A DNA stretch of 64,000 nt from DATLGB01 sp963724135 (GTDB taxonomy: Bacteria; Actinomycetota; Thermoleophilia; Solirubrobacterales; Solirubrobacteraceae): NCBI GenBank assembly GCA_963724135.1, contig CAVRTA010000004.1, forward strand, positions 1,116,001 to 1,180,000, given 5' to 3'. Position numbers and translations under genes: made by a program. Shown one piece after another: positions 8,525-17,812 of the stretch (the stretch's first letter is position 1; each line of letters begins with the position of its first letter). A model generated the notes under the pieces. It ran no database searches. It had not been told where the DNA came from and worked only from the letters and a program-made list of their open reading frames with translations.

Positions 8525-9040
8525 ATGCCACGGGCTGACGTCTTCGAGCTCGAGCCTCTGGCCCTGCGCTCGGGGGAGGGGCGCCGCTTCGAGCTGGATG
8601 TCCCCGTCGGCGACCTCTCCTACGGCGGGCAGCGCTACGAGGTCGGGCCGTCGCCGCTGCCGGTGACGCTGGACGTCTCGCGCACGACCCACGCCGGCTA
8701 CGCGCTGCGGCTGCGCTTCAGCGCGCGGCTCGAGGGTCCGTGCATGCGCTGCCTGGAGGCGGCCGAGCCGGTCTTCGCCGTGGACGTCCGCGAGGTCAAC
8801 GTCCCGGGCGCCGGCGACGAGCTGAACTCGCCCTACTCAACGACGCGGCCGAGCTCGATCTCGCCGCCTGGGCCCACGATGCGCTGGCGCTGACGGTCCC
8901 GGACCAGATCACGTGCCGCGAGGACTGCGCCGGGCTGTGCCCGATCTGCGGGGAGAACCTCAACCGGAACCCGGAGCACGAACACGAGCGCGCGCCCGGA
9001 CCCGCGCTGGGCGGCCCTGCGCGAGCTCAAGCTCGACTAG
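8525..9040 (+). CDS. DUF177/YceD family protein (two indels in the assembled frame)
   Basis: Repaired length 171 residues. GPCMRCLEAAEP and EDCAGLCPICGENLN carry the conserved Cys pairs of the YceD/DUF177 family, usually encoded just before rpmF as here. It is linked to 23S rRNA metabolism and large-subunit assembly (family knowledge). The frame needs a dropped third base at 8834-8838 (Tyr codon TA-) and an extra base at 8997-8998 (CCC/CCG Pro double call). With both repairs the length is a multiple of three and ends RELKLD. The stop overlaps that of the convergent gene. Confidence 0.8.
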
Positions 9041-9442
9041 ACGCCGACGAGCACGACCTGGTTGACGTCCATCGGGTCGACCCGCACCGAGACCGGCAGG
9101 CCGGGCTGGACCTGCGGGATGTTCACCGGGTTGACGACCTGCTGGATCGTGGTCGGTGTAGGCCGGCTGCCCGGGGATCGTCACCTCGAGGTCGAACTCG
9201 ATCTGCGGGGACATGTTGACCATCATGCCCGTGTCGCGGATGCCCTTGACGATGCCGGTGGCCACCGTGCCGGACGCGATGATGCGCTGCTGATCGGCGT
9301 TGGTCTGCTGGAAGCCCTGCAGCGTCGCGTTGGCCTGCGAGACGGCGTCCTTCATGCCGCCGAAGCCGCCGCGGATGCCGGCGTCGCGCTGCATCTGCTT
9401 ACCGGTGTCGTTGAGTTGCTTGAGGTCCTTGAAGAAGCCCAT
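9037..9442 (-). CDS. hypothetical small protein (one indel)
   Basis: 134 residues after repair, not recognised. It begins MGFFKDLKQLNDTGKQMQRD, continues as an amphipathic helix with Gln-rich QGFQQTNADQQR, then a beta-rich domain ending MDVNQVVLVGV. No signal peptide. The frame needs removal of one base at about 9154 (Thr codon ACC/ACG written as both), after which TTIQQVVNPVNIPQVQPGLP is read. Divergent from rpmF with a 45-base gap. Confidence 0.6.
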
Positions 9443-9487
9443 GATGCGGGGGAACGTGAGCCGACCGGCTACCATTACGCGCCGCCC

Positions 9488-9688
9488 ATGGCCGTCCCCA
9501 AGCAGAAGCAGTCGCACTCGCGCACGACCAAGCGCCGGTCGACCCACAAGGTCGCGGCCGCGACCCTGAACGAGTGCCCGCACTGCCACTCGCCGCGCCG
9601 CCCGCACCGGGTGTGCCCGAACTGCGGCTACTACCGCGGCCGCGAGGTCGTCGCCGCACCGCACGACCACGACGACCACGAGCACTGA
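9488..9688 (+). CDS. rpmF: 50S ribosomal protein L32 with His/Asp-rich tail
   Basis: 66 residues. MAVPKQKQSHSRTTKRRS is the L32 N-terminus. CPHCHSPRRPHRVCPNCG holds two CxxC pairs, so this is the zinc-ribbon form. The last residues PHDHDDHEH form an unusual His/Asp tail that could bind metal (inference). The ATG at 9488 is preceded by TACCAT at 9470-9475. It lies just before plsX, the usual fatty-acid operon arrangement. Confidence 0.93.
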   Translation: MAVPKQKQSHSRTTKRRSTHKVAAATLNECPHCHSPRRPHRVCPNCGYYRGREVVAAPHDHDDHEH

Positions 9689-9692
9689 TCCG

Positions 9693-10698
9693 GTAACCAT
9701 CGCGCTGGACGCCAACGGGTCCGACCACGGGCCCGGCGAGGTGGCGCGCGGGGCCGCCCAGGCGGTCGCCGCGGACCCGCGGCTCCACGTGGTCCTGTTC
9801 GGCCCGGCGGCGGAGATGCAGGCCGCCGAGCGGGTCGAGATCGTCGACGCGCCGGTGTCGGTCGCCAAGGCACCCGATCCCGTCGCCGCGGTCCGCGAGC
9901 AGCCGGAGGCGTCGATCGTGCAGGCCATCCAGGCGGTCGCCGACGACCGGGCCGACGCGCTGGTCAGCGGCGGCTCGACCGCGGCCGCGCTCGCGGCCGG
10001 CGTCTTTCGCATCAAGCGCGCCCGCGGCGTGCACCGGCCCGCGCTCGCGGTGCTGGTCCCGATCCCGGGCAAGCCCTTCCTGCTCGTCGACGCGGGCGCC
10101 AACATCGACGTCCGCCCGGAGCACCTCGTCCAGTTCGCGCACATGGGCGCCGCGTTCATGCAGACCGTGTACGGCGTGGCCGCGCCCCGCGTGGGGCTGC
10201 TCGCCAACGGCACCGAGGACACCAAGGGGACCGAGGTCGTCGTCGCCGCGCACGAGCGGCTGCGAGAGATGCCGGGGTTCGTCGGCAACGTCGAGGGCTT
10301 CACCGTCTCGTCGGGTGACGCCGACGTGATCGTCACCGACGGCTTCACCGGCAACGTCATGCTCAAGACGATGGAGGGCACGATGGGGGCGCTGATCGAC
10401 GCGATCCGCGAGCGCGCTGATGTCCTCCGCACGCACGAAGGTCGGGGGCGCGCTGCTGCGCCCGGCGCTGCGCGGACTGCGCGACGAGCTCGACCCCGAG
10501 GCGCAGGGCGGCGCCGTCCTGCTCGGCCTGCGCCGGCTCATCGTCGTCCCCCACGGCTCGTTCTCCGCGCGCGGGATCGCGGCCGCGCTCGCCGTCGCCG
10601 CGCGCGGCGTCCGCCACGACGTCGCCGGGCGGACGCACGCGGCGCTGGAGGCTGCGGGCGCGCTGCGATCGTCCGCGGCCGCGGCTACCGTGGACTGA
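9693..10698 (+). CDS. plsX: phosphate acyltransferase PlsX (one indel, start codon unclear)
   Basis: Repaired length about 334 residues. The N-terminus TIALDANGSDHGPGEVARGA is typical PlsX, and SGGSTAAALAAG and GNVMLKTMEGTMGALIDA are family signatures. It makes acyl-phosphate from acyl-ACP for phospholipid synthesis. The conserved N-terminus begins at a GTA codon (9693), so the true initiator is unresolved; GTG 9741 would cut off conserved residues. An extra base at 10415-10416 (Arg CGC/CGG double call) must be removed to read KVGGALLRPALRGLRDELDP. Confidence 0.85.
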
Positions 10699-10701
10699 GT
10701 C

Positions 10702-10956
10702 ATGAGCACCCGCGAAGACGTCCTTGCCGCGATCCGCGACCACCTCGCCGACGAGCTCGAGATCGGCCCGGAGCGGATCACCGCGGACACCCGCTTCAAG
10801 GAGGACCTCGACGCGGATTCGCTCGACCTCTACACGCTCGTGCAGGAGCTCGAGGACTCCTACGGCGTGAAGATGTCCGACGAAGAGGCAGCGCGCATCA
10901 CGACCGTCGGCCTCGCGGTCGACTTCGTGCTGGCCAAGGCGCCGCAGCTGTCCTGA
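10702..10956 (+). CDS. acpP: acyl carrier protein
   Basis: 84 residues, acidic. FKEDLDADSLDLYTLVQELE contains the DSL motif whose Ser accepts 4'-phosphopantetheine. It carries acyl chains in fatty-acid synthesis in the cytoplasm. It sits between plsX and rnc, 3 bases after the plsX stop, so it is in the same operon. coaD at 1407 makes the CoA precursor of its prosthetic group. Confidence 0.95.
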   Translation: MSTREDVLAAIRDHLADELEIGPERITADTRFKEDLDADSLDLYTLVQELEDSYGVKMSDEEAARITTVGLAVDFVLAKAPQLS

Positions 10957-10961
10957 CCGCC

Positions 10962-11630
10962 GTGCGGCTGCGCGAGCTCTTCGACGCGCTGCCGGAGTCC
11001 CTGCGCCGCCAGGCGCTGATGCACGCGTCGTGGACCGATCAGCGCGCCGAGTCCTACGAGCGGCTGGCGCTGCTGGGCGACTCGGTTCTGGGCCTCTCGA
11101 TCACCACGCACCTGTGGCCGCTGCTCGACGCCGAGAGCTACGGCGCCGGCCAGCTCACGAAGATCCGCGCGCAGACGGTGTCCGGACGCTCGTGCCGCAG
11201 GGTGGCCGAGCGGCTGGGCATCCCTGACGAGCTGCGCGCGCTCGCGCCCGCCGAGTCCCCGGCCAACCTCGCGCTGGCGCACACGGAGCGGGTCCTGGCG
11301 CAGATCTGCGAGGCGGTGATCGCCGCGTGCTACCTCGAGCACGGCTTCGAGACGACGGCCGCCGCCGTGGTCGAGGCCTTCCAGCCCGAGCTCGACCGGG
11401 CGCTGGACGACCCCGGCGACTTCAAGTCCGCCCTGCAGGAGCAGCTCGCGCGCCACGGCCAGACCGTCGGCTACGAGGTGGTGGGGGAGAGCGGCCCGCC
11501 GCACGACCGCACCTTCGAGATGGCGGCGATCGTGGCCGGTGAGGAGATCGCGCGCGGGGCGGGCCGGTCCAAGAAGGAGGCCGAGCAGGCGGCAGCGTCC
11601 GCCGCACTCGACAAGATGCTCGGCGACTGA
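10962..11630 (+). CDS. rnc: ribonuclease III
   Basis: 222 residues from GTG 10962. ESYERLALLGDSVLGLSITT is the RNase III signature with its catalytic Glu/Asp residues, and the second acidic site is QICEAVIAACYLEHG. The C-terminal ~70 residues form the dsRNA-binding domain (DFKSALQEQLARHGQ to SKKEAEQAAASAAL). It processes rRNA and cleaves double-stranded RNA. Five bases after acpP; its TGA shares a base with the smc ATG. Confidence 0.94.
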   Translation: MRLRELFDALPESLRRQALMHASWTDQRAESYERLALLGDSVLGLSITTHLWPLLDAESYGAGQLTKIRAQTVSGRSCRRVAERLGIPDELRALAPAESPANLALAHTERVLAQICEAVIAACYLEHGFETTAAAVVEAFQPELDRALDDPGDFKSALQEQLARHGQTVGYEVVGESGPPHDRTFEMAAIVAGEEIARGAGRSKKEAEQAAASAALDKMLGD

Positions 11631-14600
11631 TGCATCTGCGCTCACTGACCCTGAAGGGCTTCAAGTCCTTTCCGGACCGGACGCGCCTGGAGTTCAGCCC
11701 CGGCGTGTCGGTGATCGTCGGCCCGAACGGGTCCGGGAAGTCGAACATCACCGATGCCGTGCTGTGGGCGCTGGGAGAGCAGTCGCCCCTCAACGTGCGC
11801 GGTCAGTCGATGCAGGACGTGATCTTCGCCGGGGCCCACGGCGTGCAGGCGCGTTCGGAGGCCGAGGTCGAGGTGGTCATCGACAACGGCGAGGATGGGA
11901 TCGACCTGCCGCTGTCGGAGATCGCGATCGCCCGCCGGCTCGACCGCGCCGGCGAGGGGGAGTACCGCATCAATGGGGCGCGCTGTCGGCTCACCGACGT
12001 GACCGAGGTGCTGTCGGACACCGGGCTGGGCAAGGAGATGCACTCGGTCGTCTCGCAGGGGCGGGTGACCGCGATCGTGACCTCCAAGCCGCGCGACCGC
12101 CGCGTGCTGATCGAGGAGGCAGCCGGCCTGGGCAAGCACCGCAAGCGCCGGCGCCGCGCGCAGCTCAAGCTCGAGCGCACGCAGGACAACCTCGACCGCG
12201 CGCTCGACGTCGAGCGCGAGGCCCGCTCGCGGCTGCGGCCGCTGAAGCGCCAGGCCGAGGCGGCCGAGCTGCACGCGCGGCTGGAGCGGCAGTCGGTGGA
12301 GGCTCGGTGGTCGCTGGCCCGGGACGATGCGCGCGCTGCTTCGCTGGCATTGAAGGAGGCGGAGGCTGAGGCTGCCGCCGCCCGGGAGGCCGCGGCGGCG
12401 GTGGAGGGCGAGCTGGCTGCGGTGGCGGCGCGGCGCGAGGCGGCCGAGTCGGCGCTGACCGCCCGCGGGTCCGAGCGTGACGAGCTGACCGCGCGCTACC
12501 ACGCCGCGCGCTCGGCTCGCGAGCGCGTCGAGACGCGCGAGGCGGCGGCGCGCGACGCGGCGTCGCTTTTGGCCGAGCGAGCGGTCCGCCGGCGCGCGCT
12601 GGTCGAGGCGCTGGAGGGCGAGGCGGCCGGCGACGAGCCCGACGAGGCGGGCGAGCAGCGCATCGCCGACCTCGAGCGCGAGCTCGAGCAGCTGGCCGCG
12701 GATCGGGCGCAGCGCCTGGAGCGCGAGCTCGCCGACCTGGCGTCCGCTCGCGAGGCGGCTGCCGCGGAGGTCGAGCGCACCGCCGCCGCCGTCGCGGAGA
12801 AGCAGGCGGTTCGGGCCGAGGCCGACGCGGCGTTCGAGACCGCCCGCGCGGCGCGGCGGGAGGCGGAGGGCGCTGCGGACCGCGCACGGGCCGCCGCGGC
12901 GCGGGTCGGCTCCGACCTCGCCGCGGTCAACCAGTTCCTGCGGGTCCACGCCGGAGCGCCCGGCGGCGTGCGCGCGCTGGGCGACGGGCTGCGCGCGAAG
13001 GAGGGCTACGAGCTCGCGCTCGCGGCGGTGCTCGGGCCGCGACTGCGCGCCGCCGTGGCCGCCTCGCTGGACGACGCGCGCGCGCTGCTGGCCGGCGCCG
13101 GCGGCGACGGCGGAGCCGCGCTCGTCCCCCGGCCGTTCGGCACCGAGGGAGGGGGATCGGGCGCGAGTGAGTCGCCTGAGGCGTCAAATATCGAGCGCAA
13201 GGCGACTCAGACGGGCGGATCGGCCGGGCTCGCCCCCCTTATCGATGCCGTTGCCTGGAGCGACGACCACGCCGAACAGCTGGCCCGCCGGCTCCTGGCA
13301 GACGTCCACGTCGTCGACGACATCGACGAAGGCAGCGACGCCACCCAGGTCACCCGCGAGGGCCTCGTCTGGGACGGCGTCGAGCTGCGCCAGGTCACTT
13401 CCGGCGGCGAGGACCGCGTGCTGGCCGAGCGCAACCGCCGCGACGCCCTGATCGCCGAGACGGAGACCGCCGCGCAGGCCGAGGCCGCCGCGAGCACCGC
13501 GCTGGAGGCGGCCGCCGAGGCCGCCGGGCAGGCTGACGCCCAGCCGCGAGGCGGCCGACCGCGATGCCCGGGCGGCCCAGCGCGCCCACGCCGACGCCGA
13601 GGAGGCGGCGCGGCAGCTCGACCGCGCCGCCGAGCAGCGCCGCAGGGCGCCAGACGACGCCGAGACCGCCGCGCGCCGCGCCCAGATCGCCGCCGCCCTG
13701 AACGCTGAGCGCCGCTACCTCGAGAAAGCCGCCCGCGAGCGCGAGCACCGCACAGAACGGATCGCAGCGGAAAGCGCTCGCGCGCAGGCCGACGAATCCC
13801 TCGCCCCCCTCGCCGGGCGGTTGGCCGAGACTCTTGCCGACGCCAGGGCGCAAATCGAAGCGAAGGTCGAGGCCTTCGACGCCGCCCTCAAAGCCGAGCG
13901 CGAGGCCGGCGAGCAGCTGGCGGGCGAGTTGCGGGCGTGTGCGCAGCAGGAGGCGCAGGTCCAGGGGCGCCTGAAGGCGCAGAGCGAGGCCGTCACGCGC
14001 GCGGAGGTCCGGGCGCAGCAGGTCCGCGACCACGCCGCCGACGTGTCCGAGACCCTGGGCGAGCTCGCGACCAGGCTCGGCCTCGAGGCCCAGCCGGCCG
14101 AGGAGCCCCTGTCCGAGGAGGAGCGCGAGGCGCTCGCGGGGCGCATCGAGCGCCTGGCCCGGCGCCGCGAGCAGCTCGGCCCGGTCAACCCGCTCGCCCA
14201 GGACGAGTACGAGGAGGCCGTCGCGCACGTCGAGGAGCTCGAGGCCCAGCGCGAGGATCTCGAGAAGGCGATCCGCGAGCTCAACGGGATCATCAGGGAC
14301 ACCGACCAGCGCATCAAGCAGGCCTTCGAGGAGACGTTCGCCGCGGCGGCCAAGAACTTCGAGGAGGTCGTCGAGCACCTCTTCCCGGGCGGCCGCGGGC
14401 GGCTCCGGCTCGTCCGCGAGGACGCCGGACCGCGGCCGGTGCTCGGCGGTGCCGAGCCGGAGGCCGAGGCCTCGGAGGAGGCCGTCGAGGCCGCCGCGGA
14501 CGCCGAGGAGGAGCGCCGCGACTCCGAGGACGCGCTCGGCGTCGAGATCGAGCTCACGCCCGCCGGCAAGGCCACCAAGCGCCTGTCGCTGCTCTCCGGC

Positions 14601-14888
14601 GGCGAGAAGTCGCTCACGGCGCTGGCGTTCCTGTTCGCGGTGTTCCTCGCCCGCCCGTGTCCCTTCTACATCCTCGACGAGGTCGAGGCGGCGCTCGACG
14701 ATCTCAACATCGACCGCTTCCTGACCCTGCTGCGGCGCTACGCCGACCGCGCGCAGTTCATCGTCGTGACCCACCAGAAGCGCACGATGGAGGCCGCCGA
14801 CTGCCTCTACGGGGTCTCGATGGCCGGCAACGGCGTGTCGAAGGTGGTGTCGCGCCGCCTGCCGCGCGAGGCTGCCGACGCCGCCTAG
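11630..14888 (+). CDS. smc: chromosome segregation protein SMC (one indel; palindromic element in hinge)
   Basis: 1085 residues after repair. The N-terminal ATPase has Walker A VGPNGSGKSNITDAV. Long Ala/Glu/Arg coiled coils flank a hinge at about residues 430-590, and the C-terminal head has LSLLSGGEKSLTALAFLF (signature) and FYILDEVEAALDD (Walker B). It condenses and segregates chromosomes with ScpAB. One extra C at about 13540 must be removed to continue from the hinge into the second coiled coil. A 42-base palindrome lies in frame in the hinge (13168-13209). Confidence 0.93.
13168..13209. repeat. 42-bp palindromic element inside smc, family 1 copy A
   Basis: Perfect 10-bp arms TGAGTCGCCT and AGGCGACTCA around a 22-base centre. 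It is 42 bases long, so it adds 14 codons without shifting frame. Its 5' end (TGAGTCGCCTGAGGC) and 3' end (GCGACTCA) recur in an intergenic copy at 59945-59988. The local AT content (AAATAT) is unlike the flanking smc sequence. Confidence 0.7.
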
Positions 14889-15018
14889 GTGTAGGACCCT
14901 GGCGCGTTGTTCGGGCGGGCGCGCGTTCAGCGCTTGCCTGGCGATCGCCGTGGCCGTGTCCGACGGCGCCGGTGAAGGAGCAGGTGTGGTCGCACCGGCG
15001 GTCGACCGTGGTGCCTAA

Positions 15019-15035
15019 TACATCCAGTGGATGTA
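15019..15035. other. perfect 7-bp palindrome in the smc-cupredoxin gap
   Basis: TACATCC, AGT, GGATGTA. It lies in the 192-base gap 14889-15080 between convergent genes, where no ORF is credible. It could terminate smc transcription (no clear T-tract) or bind a dimeric regulator. Nothing else is recognised in this gap. Confidence 0.4.
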
Positions 15036-15080
15036 AAGCAGACCAAGGCTCGGTCCTCCCGGCGCCGTCAGGAACTACGC

Positions 15081-15751
15081 CTAAGCGATGCGGAAGGGCG
15101 CCTTCACCCGCGGCGACCGGTTCTCGAAACCGTCGCTCGCAGTGATCAGCACGTAGTAGCGGCCGGACCGGAACTCGCGTCTGGGGAACGAGACGGAGCG
15201 GTCGCCCGCAGCCACGTTGCGGTCGAGCTCGGCCAGGCGCTTGTCCGGGCCGCGCCGGCGCCGGTTCAGCGAACCGACTACGCGTGCGTCCTCGGACACC
15301 CTGAACTCGACGAATGCACGCGACTTGCGCGCGTTCCGCCGCGTGGCGGCCCGCAGGCCCGCATGAACTCCGTCAGCGCCGGCGGTGTCGTGTCGACCGG
15401 CGCGGGGCTGGTGGAGACGGTCACCTTCCCCGCCATGCCGGCCCCGGACGGCGTGCCGTGCTGCTCGCAGTAGTAGGAGAAGGTCCCCTCGGCGCCGAAC
15501 GTGCGCACCGGGTCCGACGGCCAGACGAACGCCGGGTCGGCGGGCGACGCCTGGCTGCCGTCGTCGAAGGCCCCCTCGACCCACACCACGTTGTGCAGGC
15601 CGCCGGCATTCGAGAAGGTGACGCTGTCACCCGGCTTGACCGCCAGCTCGTCGGGCGTGAACTCGTTGGCGTTCGTCGCCTGCACGGAGAAGTTCTCCGC
15701 CTGCGCGGTGGCGCAGAGCGCGAAGAACGCCACCGTGGTCGCGAACCGCAT
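15081..15751 (-). CDS. secreted cupredoxin-like copper protein (one indel)
   Basis: 223 residues after repair. Signal peptide MRFATTVAFFALCATAQA. The plastocyanin-like domain has PGDSVTFSNAGGLHNVVW (first His ligand) and GTFSYYCEQHGTPSGAGMAG (Cys-x2-His-x(n)-Met), a type I copper site. A basic C-terminal domain of ~90 residues ends SPRVKAPFRIA. A wobble base is missing at about 15362 (Phe TT-); with it restored the frame reads FHAGLRAATRRNARKS. The start overlaps the rhomboid stop (ATGA), so they form one operon. Likely extracytoplasmic electron transfer. Confidence 0.8.
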
Positions 15752-16389
15752 CAGAAGGCGCCGGGCGATGCCGCCGGGGACGAGGGCTTCTCGGCCCGGG
15801 TGGGGGAGAGCACCCGCGCCGCGAGCAACCCGCCTATGCCGCCGAACAGGTGACCCTGCCAGGAGATCCCGTCGTGCGGGACGAGGCCGCTGAGCAGCGT
15901 CGTCCCCCACACGACCGCGACGAGCGCGCCCACGGCGAGGTGCAGCAGCGAGCGCGTGAACAGCCCGCGCGCCACCAGATAGCCGGCGTAGCCGAAGACG
16001 ACGCCCGAGGCGCCGATGTGCAGCGAGTTCGACTGCGCGAACAGCCACACGCCCAGGCCGCCGACCGCCGCGACGATCGCCGTCACCCAGGCCAGGCGCG
16101 CCAGCCCGCTCAGTGCGATCAGGCCGCCGAGCACGATGAACGGCACCGTGTTGCCGATCAGGTGCCCCCAGGAGCCGTGCAGGAACGGCGCGAAGGCGAG
16201 CCCGTCGAGCCCGTCGACCTCCCGCGGCTCGATGCCGTACTTGGTCAGCGAGTAGTCGTCGATGGCGTCGATCACCTGCACGACCCACATCACGACGACC
16301 ATCGCCGCGACCAGCATGATCCCGGCTATGCGGGGGTCAGAGTCGCTTCTCTCCCCAGTAGCTGGCGTAAGGGTTGGCGTTGTAGTCAT
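15751..16389 (-). CDS. rhomboid-family intramembrane serine protease
   Basis: About 212 residues from ATG 16389, with about six hydrophobic segments. HGSWGHLIGNTVPF is the rhomboid loop, GASGVVFGYAGY carries the catalytic Ser (GxSG), and WQGHLFGGIGG the catalytic His. It cleaves membrane proteins within the bilayer; the substrate is unknown. The chosen ATG overlaps the preceding GNAT gene by 53 bases, so a later start is possible. Followed directly by the cupredoxin gene. Confidence 0.88.
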   Translation of the reverse strand: MTTTPTLTPATGERSDSDPRIAGIMLVAAMVVVMWVVQVIDAIDDYSLTKYGIEPREVDGLDGLAFAPFLHGSWGHLIGNTVPFIVLGGLIALSGLARLAWVTAIVAAVGGLGVWLFAQSNSLHIGASGVVFGYAGYLVARGLFTRSLLHLAVGALVAVVWGTTLLSGLVPHDGISWQGHLFGGIGGLLAARVLSPTRAEKPSSPAASPGAF

Positions 16390-16789
16390 CGATCTCGAAG
16401 TATCCCGCGCCTGGATAAAGGCGCAGTGCAGCATGTTGATGGATCCCGGTGTCGAGCCTTACGCGCTCGTAGCCGAGGTCGCGGGCGAGGTCCTCGAGCG
16501 CGGCCAGCAGCAGCCGTGACAGGCCCGCGCCGCGGCGGTCGGGCACGACGTACATCCGCTTGATCTCGCCGATCCCGGGCGCGAGGCGCTTCACGCCGCC
16601 GCCGGCGACGGCGCGCTCGCCCTCGTAGACCGCGACGAAGCCACCGCCGGGCGGGCTGAAGTCCGCCGGGGTCGCGGACGGGCCGGGGTCGTCGCCGAAG
16701 TCGTACAGGCGCGCGATGTCATCGATCATCGCCTGCACCAGCGCGAGCGCGTCCGGGTGATCGCCGGGAATGAGGCGCACCTCTGGCAT
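16337..16789 (-). CDS. GNAT-family N-acetyltransferase
   Basis: 150 residues. EIKRMYVVPDRRGAGLSRLL is acetyl-CoA-binding motif A (V-x-x-x-x-R-G-x-G), and the C-terminus ALRLYPGAGYFEIDDYN is motif B. Substrate unknown. The ATG at 16789 follows an inverted TAGGGT box (16802-16807), shared with the divergent ftsY promoter region. First gene of a probable GNAT-rhomboid-cupredoxin operon. Confidence 0.88.
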   Translation of the reverse strand: MPEVRLIPGDHPDALALVQAMIDDIARLYDFGDDPGPSATPADFSPPGGGFVAVYEGERAVAGGGVKRLAPGIGEIKRMYVVPDRRGAGLSRLLLAALEDLARDLGYERVRLDTGIHQHAALRLYPGAGYFEIDDYNANPYASYWGEKRL

Positions 16790-16801
16790 GGGCGGGTGGG
16801 C

Positions 16802-16811
16802 ACCCTAATCT
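16802..16811. promoter_or_regulatory. overlapping divergent -10-like boxes for ftsY and GNAT
   Basis: ACCCTAATCT reads TAATCT on + (11 bases before the ftsY ATG 16823) and TAGGGT on - (12 bases before the GNAT ATG 16789). If both work, the two start sites compete for one stretch of DNA and both mRNAs would have almost no leader. Confidence 0.45.
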
Positions 16812-16822
16812 GACCCGACCCG

Positions 16823-17812
16823 ATGGCGCGCGACTGGTATGACCTGTTCCTGACGGCCAACGGTGCTCCGGCCGGGCCGCCGGAGGAGATCGAGGAGGAG
16901 CGCCAGGGCTTCTTCCGCCGCCTGCGCACCAACATGCGCAAGACGCGCGAGGCGCTCCAGGCCGAGGTCCAGGCGACGCTGTTCCAGGGCGACCTCGACG
17001 AGCAGACCTGGGAGCGCCTGGAGGAGGCGCTGATCTTCGCCGACGTCGGCGCCCGCACCACCGCGCAGGTCGTCGCGCAGCTCGAGCAGGAGGCCGAGTC
17101 CGGCGAGCTGGCGGGCGGGGAGGCGCTGTCGAGCCGCCTCGCGGAGCTGCTGGCCGAGATGGCCCGCACCGGCGACGACCACATCGATCTGCGCCCCGAG
17201 CCGACGGTGATCCTCGTCGTCGGCGTCAACGGCACCGGCAAGACGACGACCATCGGCAAGCTCGCCTGGCACCTGCGCCAGGAGCTCGGGCAGACGGTCG
17301 TCATCGGTGCCGCCGACACCTTCCGCGCCGCCGCCGTCGAGCAGCTCGAGCAGTGGGCGCAGCGCGCCGGCTGCGCCTTCGTCAAGGGGCCCGAGGGATC
17401 GGATCCGGCGTCCGTCGCCTTCGACGCCGTGGCCGAGGGGCGCGAGATCGGCGCCGACGTGATCATCGTCGACACCGCGGGCCGCCTGCACACGCAGGAC
17501 AACCTGATGGAGGAGCTGGTGAAGATCCGGCGCGTCATCACCAAGCAACTGCCCGACGCGCCGCACGAGACGCTGATGACCGTCGACGCCACGACCGGCC
17601 AGAACGGACTGCGTCAGGCGAAGCTGTTCGGGGAGGCGGTCGAGGTCACCGGCATCGTGCTCACCAAGCTCGACGGGACCGCCAAGGGCGGGATCGCCCT
17701 GGCGATCGCCAACGAGCTGAGCATCCCGGTCAAGCTGATCGGGATCGGCGAGGCGCTGGAGGACCTGCGGCCCTTCGACGCCGACGCGTTCAGCAGGGCG
17801 CTGCTCAGCTGA
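16823..17812 (+). CDS. ftsY: signal recognition particle receptor FtsY
   Basis: 329 residues, intact. The N-domain is a four-helix bundle (30-110). The G domain has VVGVNGTGKTTTIGKLAW (G1), GAADTFRAAAVEQLEQW (G2, DTFRAAA), IIVDTAGRLHTQ (G3) and LTKLDGTAKGG (G4/G5). It docks the SRP-ribosome complex at the membrane, partnering Ffh at 22579. Its stop TGA lies in the palindrome TCAGCTGA, which also supplies the stop of the convergent GGDEF gene. Confidence 0.96.
   Translation: MARDWYDLFLTANGAPAGPPEEIEEERQGFFRRLRTNMRKTREALQAEVQATLFQGDLDEQTWERLEEALIFADVGARTTAQVVAQLEQEAESGELAGGEALSSRLAELLAEMARTGDDHIDLRPEPTVILVVGVNGTGKTTTIGKLAWHLRQELGQTVVIGAADTFRAAAVEQLEQWAQRAGCAFVKGPEGSDPASVAFDAVAEGREIGADVIIVDTAGRLHTQDNLMEELVKIRRVITKQLPDAPHETLMTVDATTGQNGLRQAKLFGEAVEVTGIVLTKLDGTAKGGIALAIANELSIPVKLIGIGEALEDLRPFDADAFSRALLS

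Noticed and set aside
17805..17812. TCAGCTGA shared by two convergent stop codons
   Set aside because: Noted as neat, but an 8-bp overlap of convergent genes is common in compact genomes and needs no special explanation.
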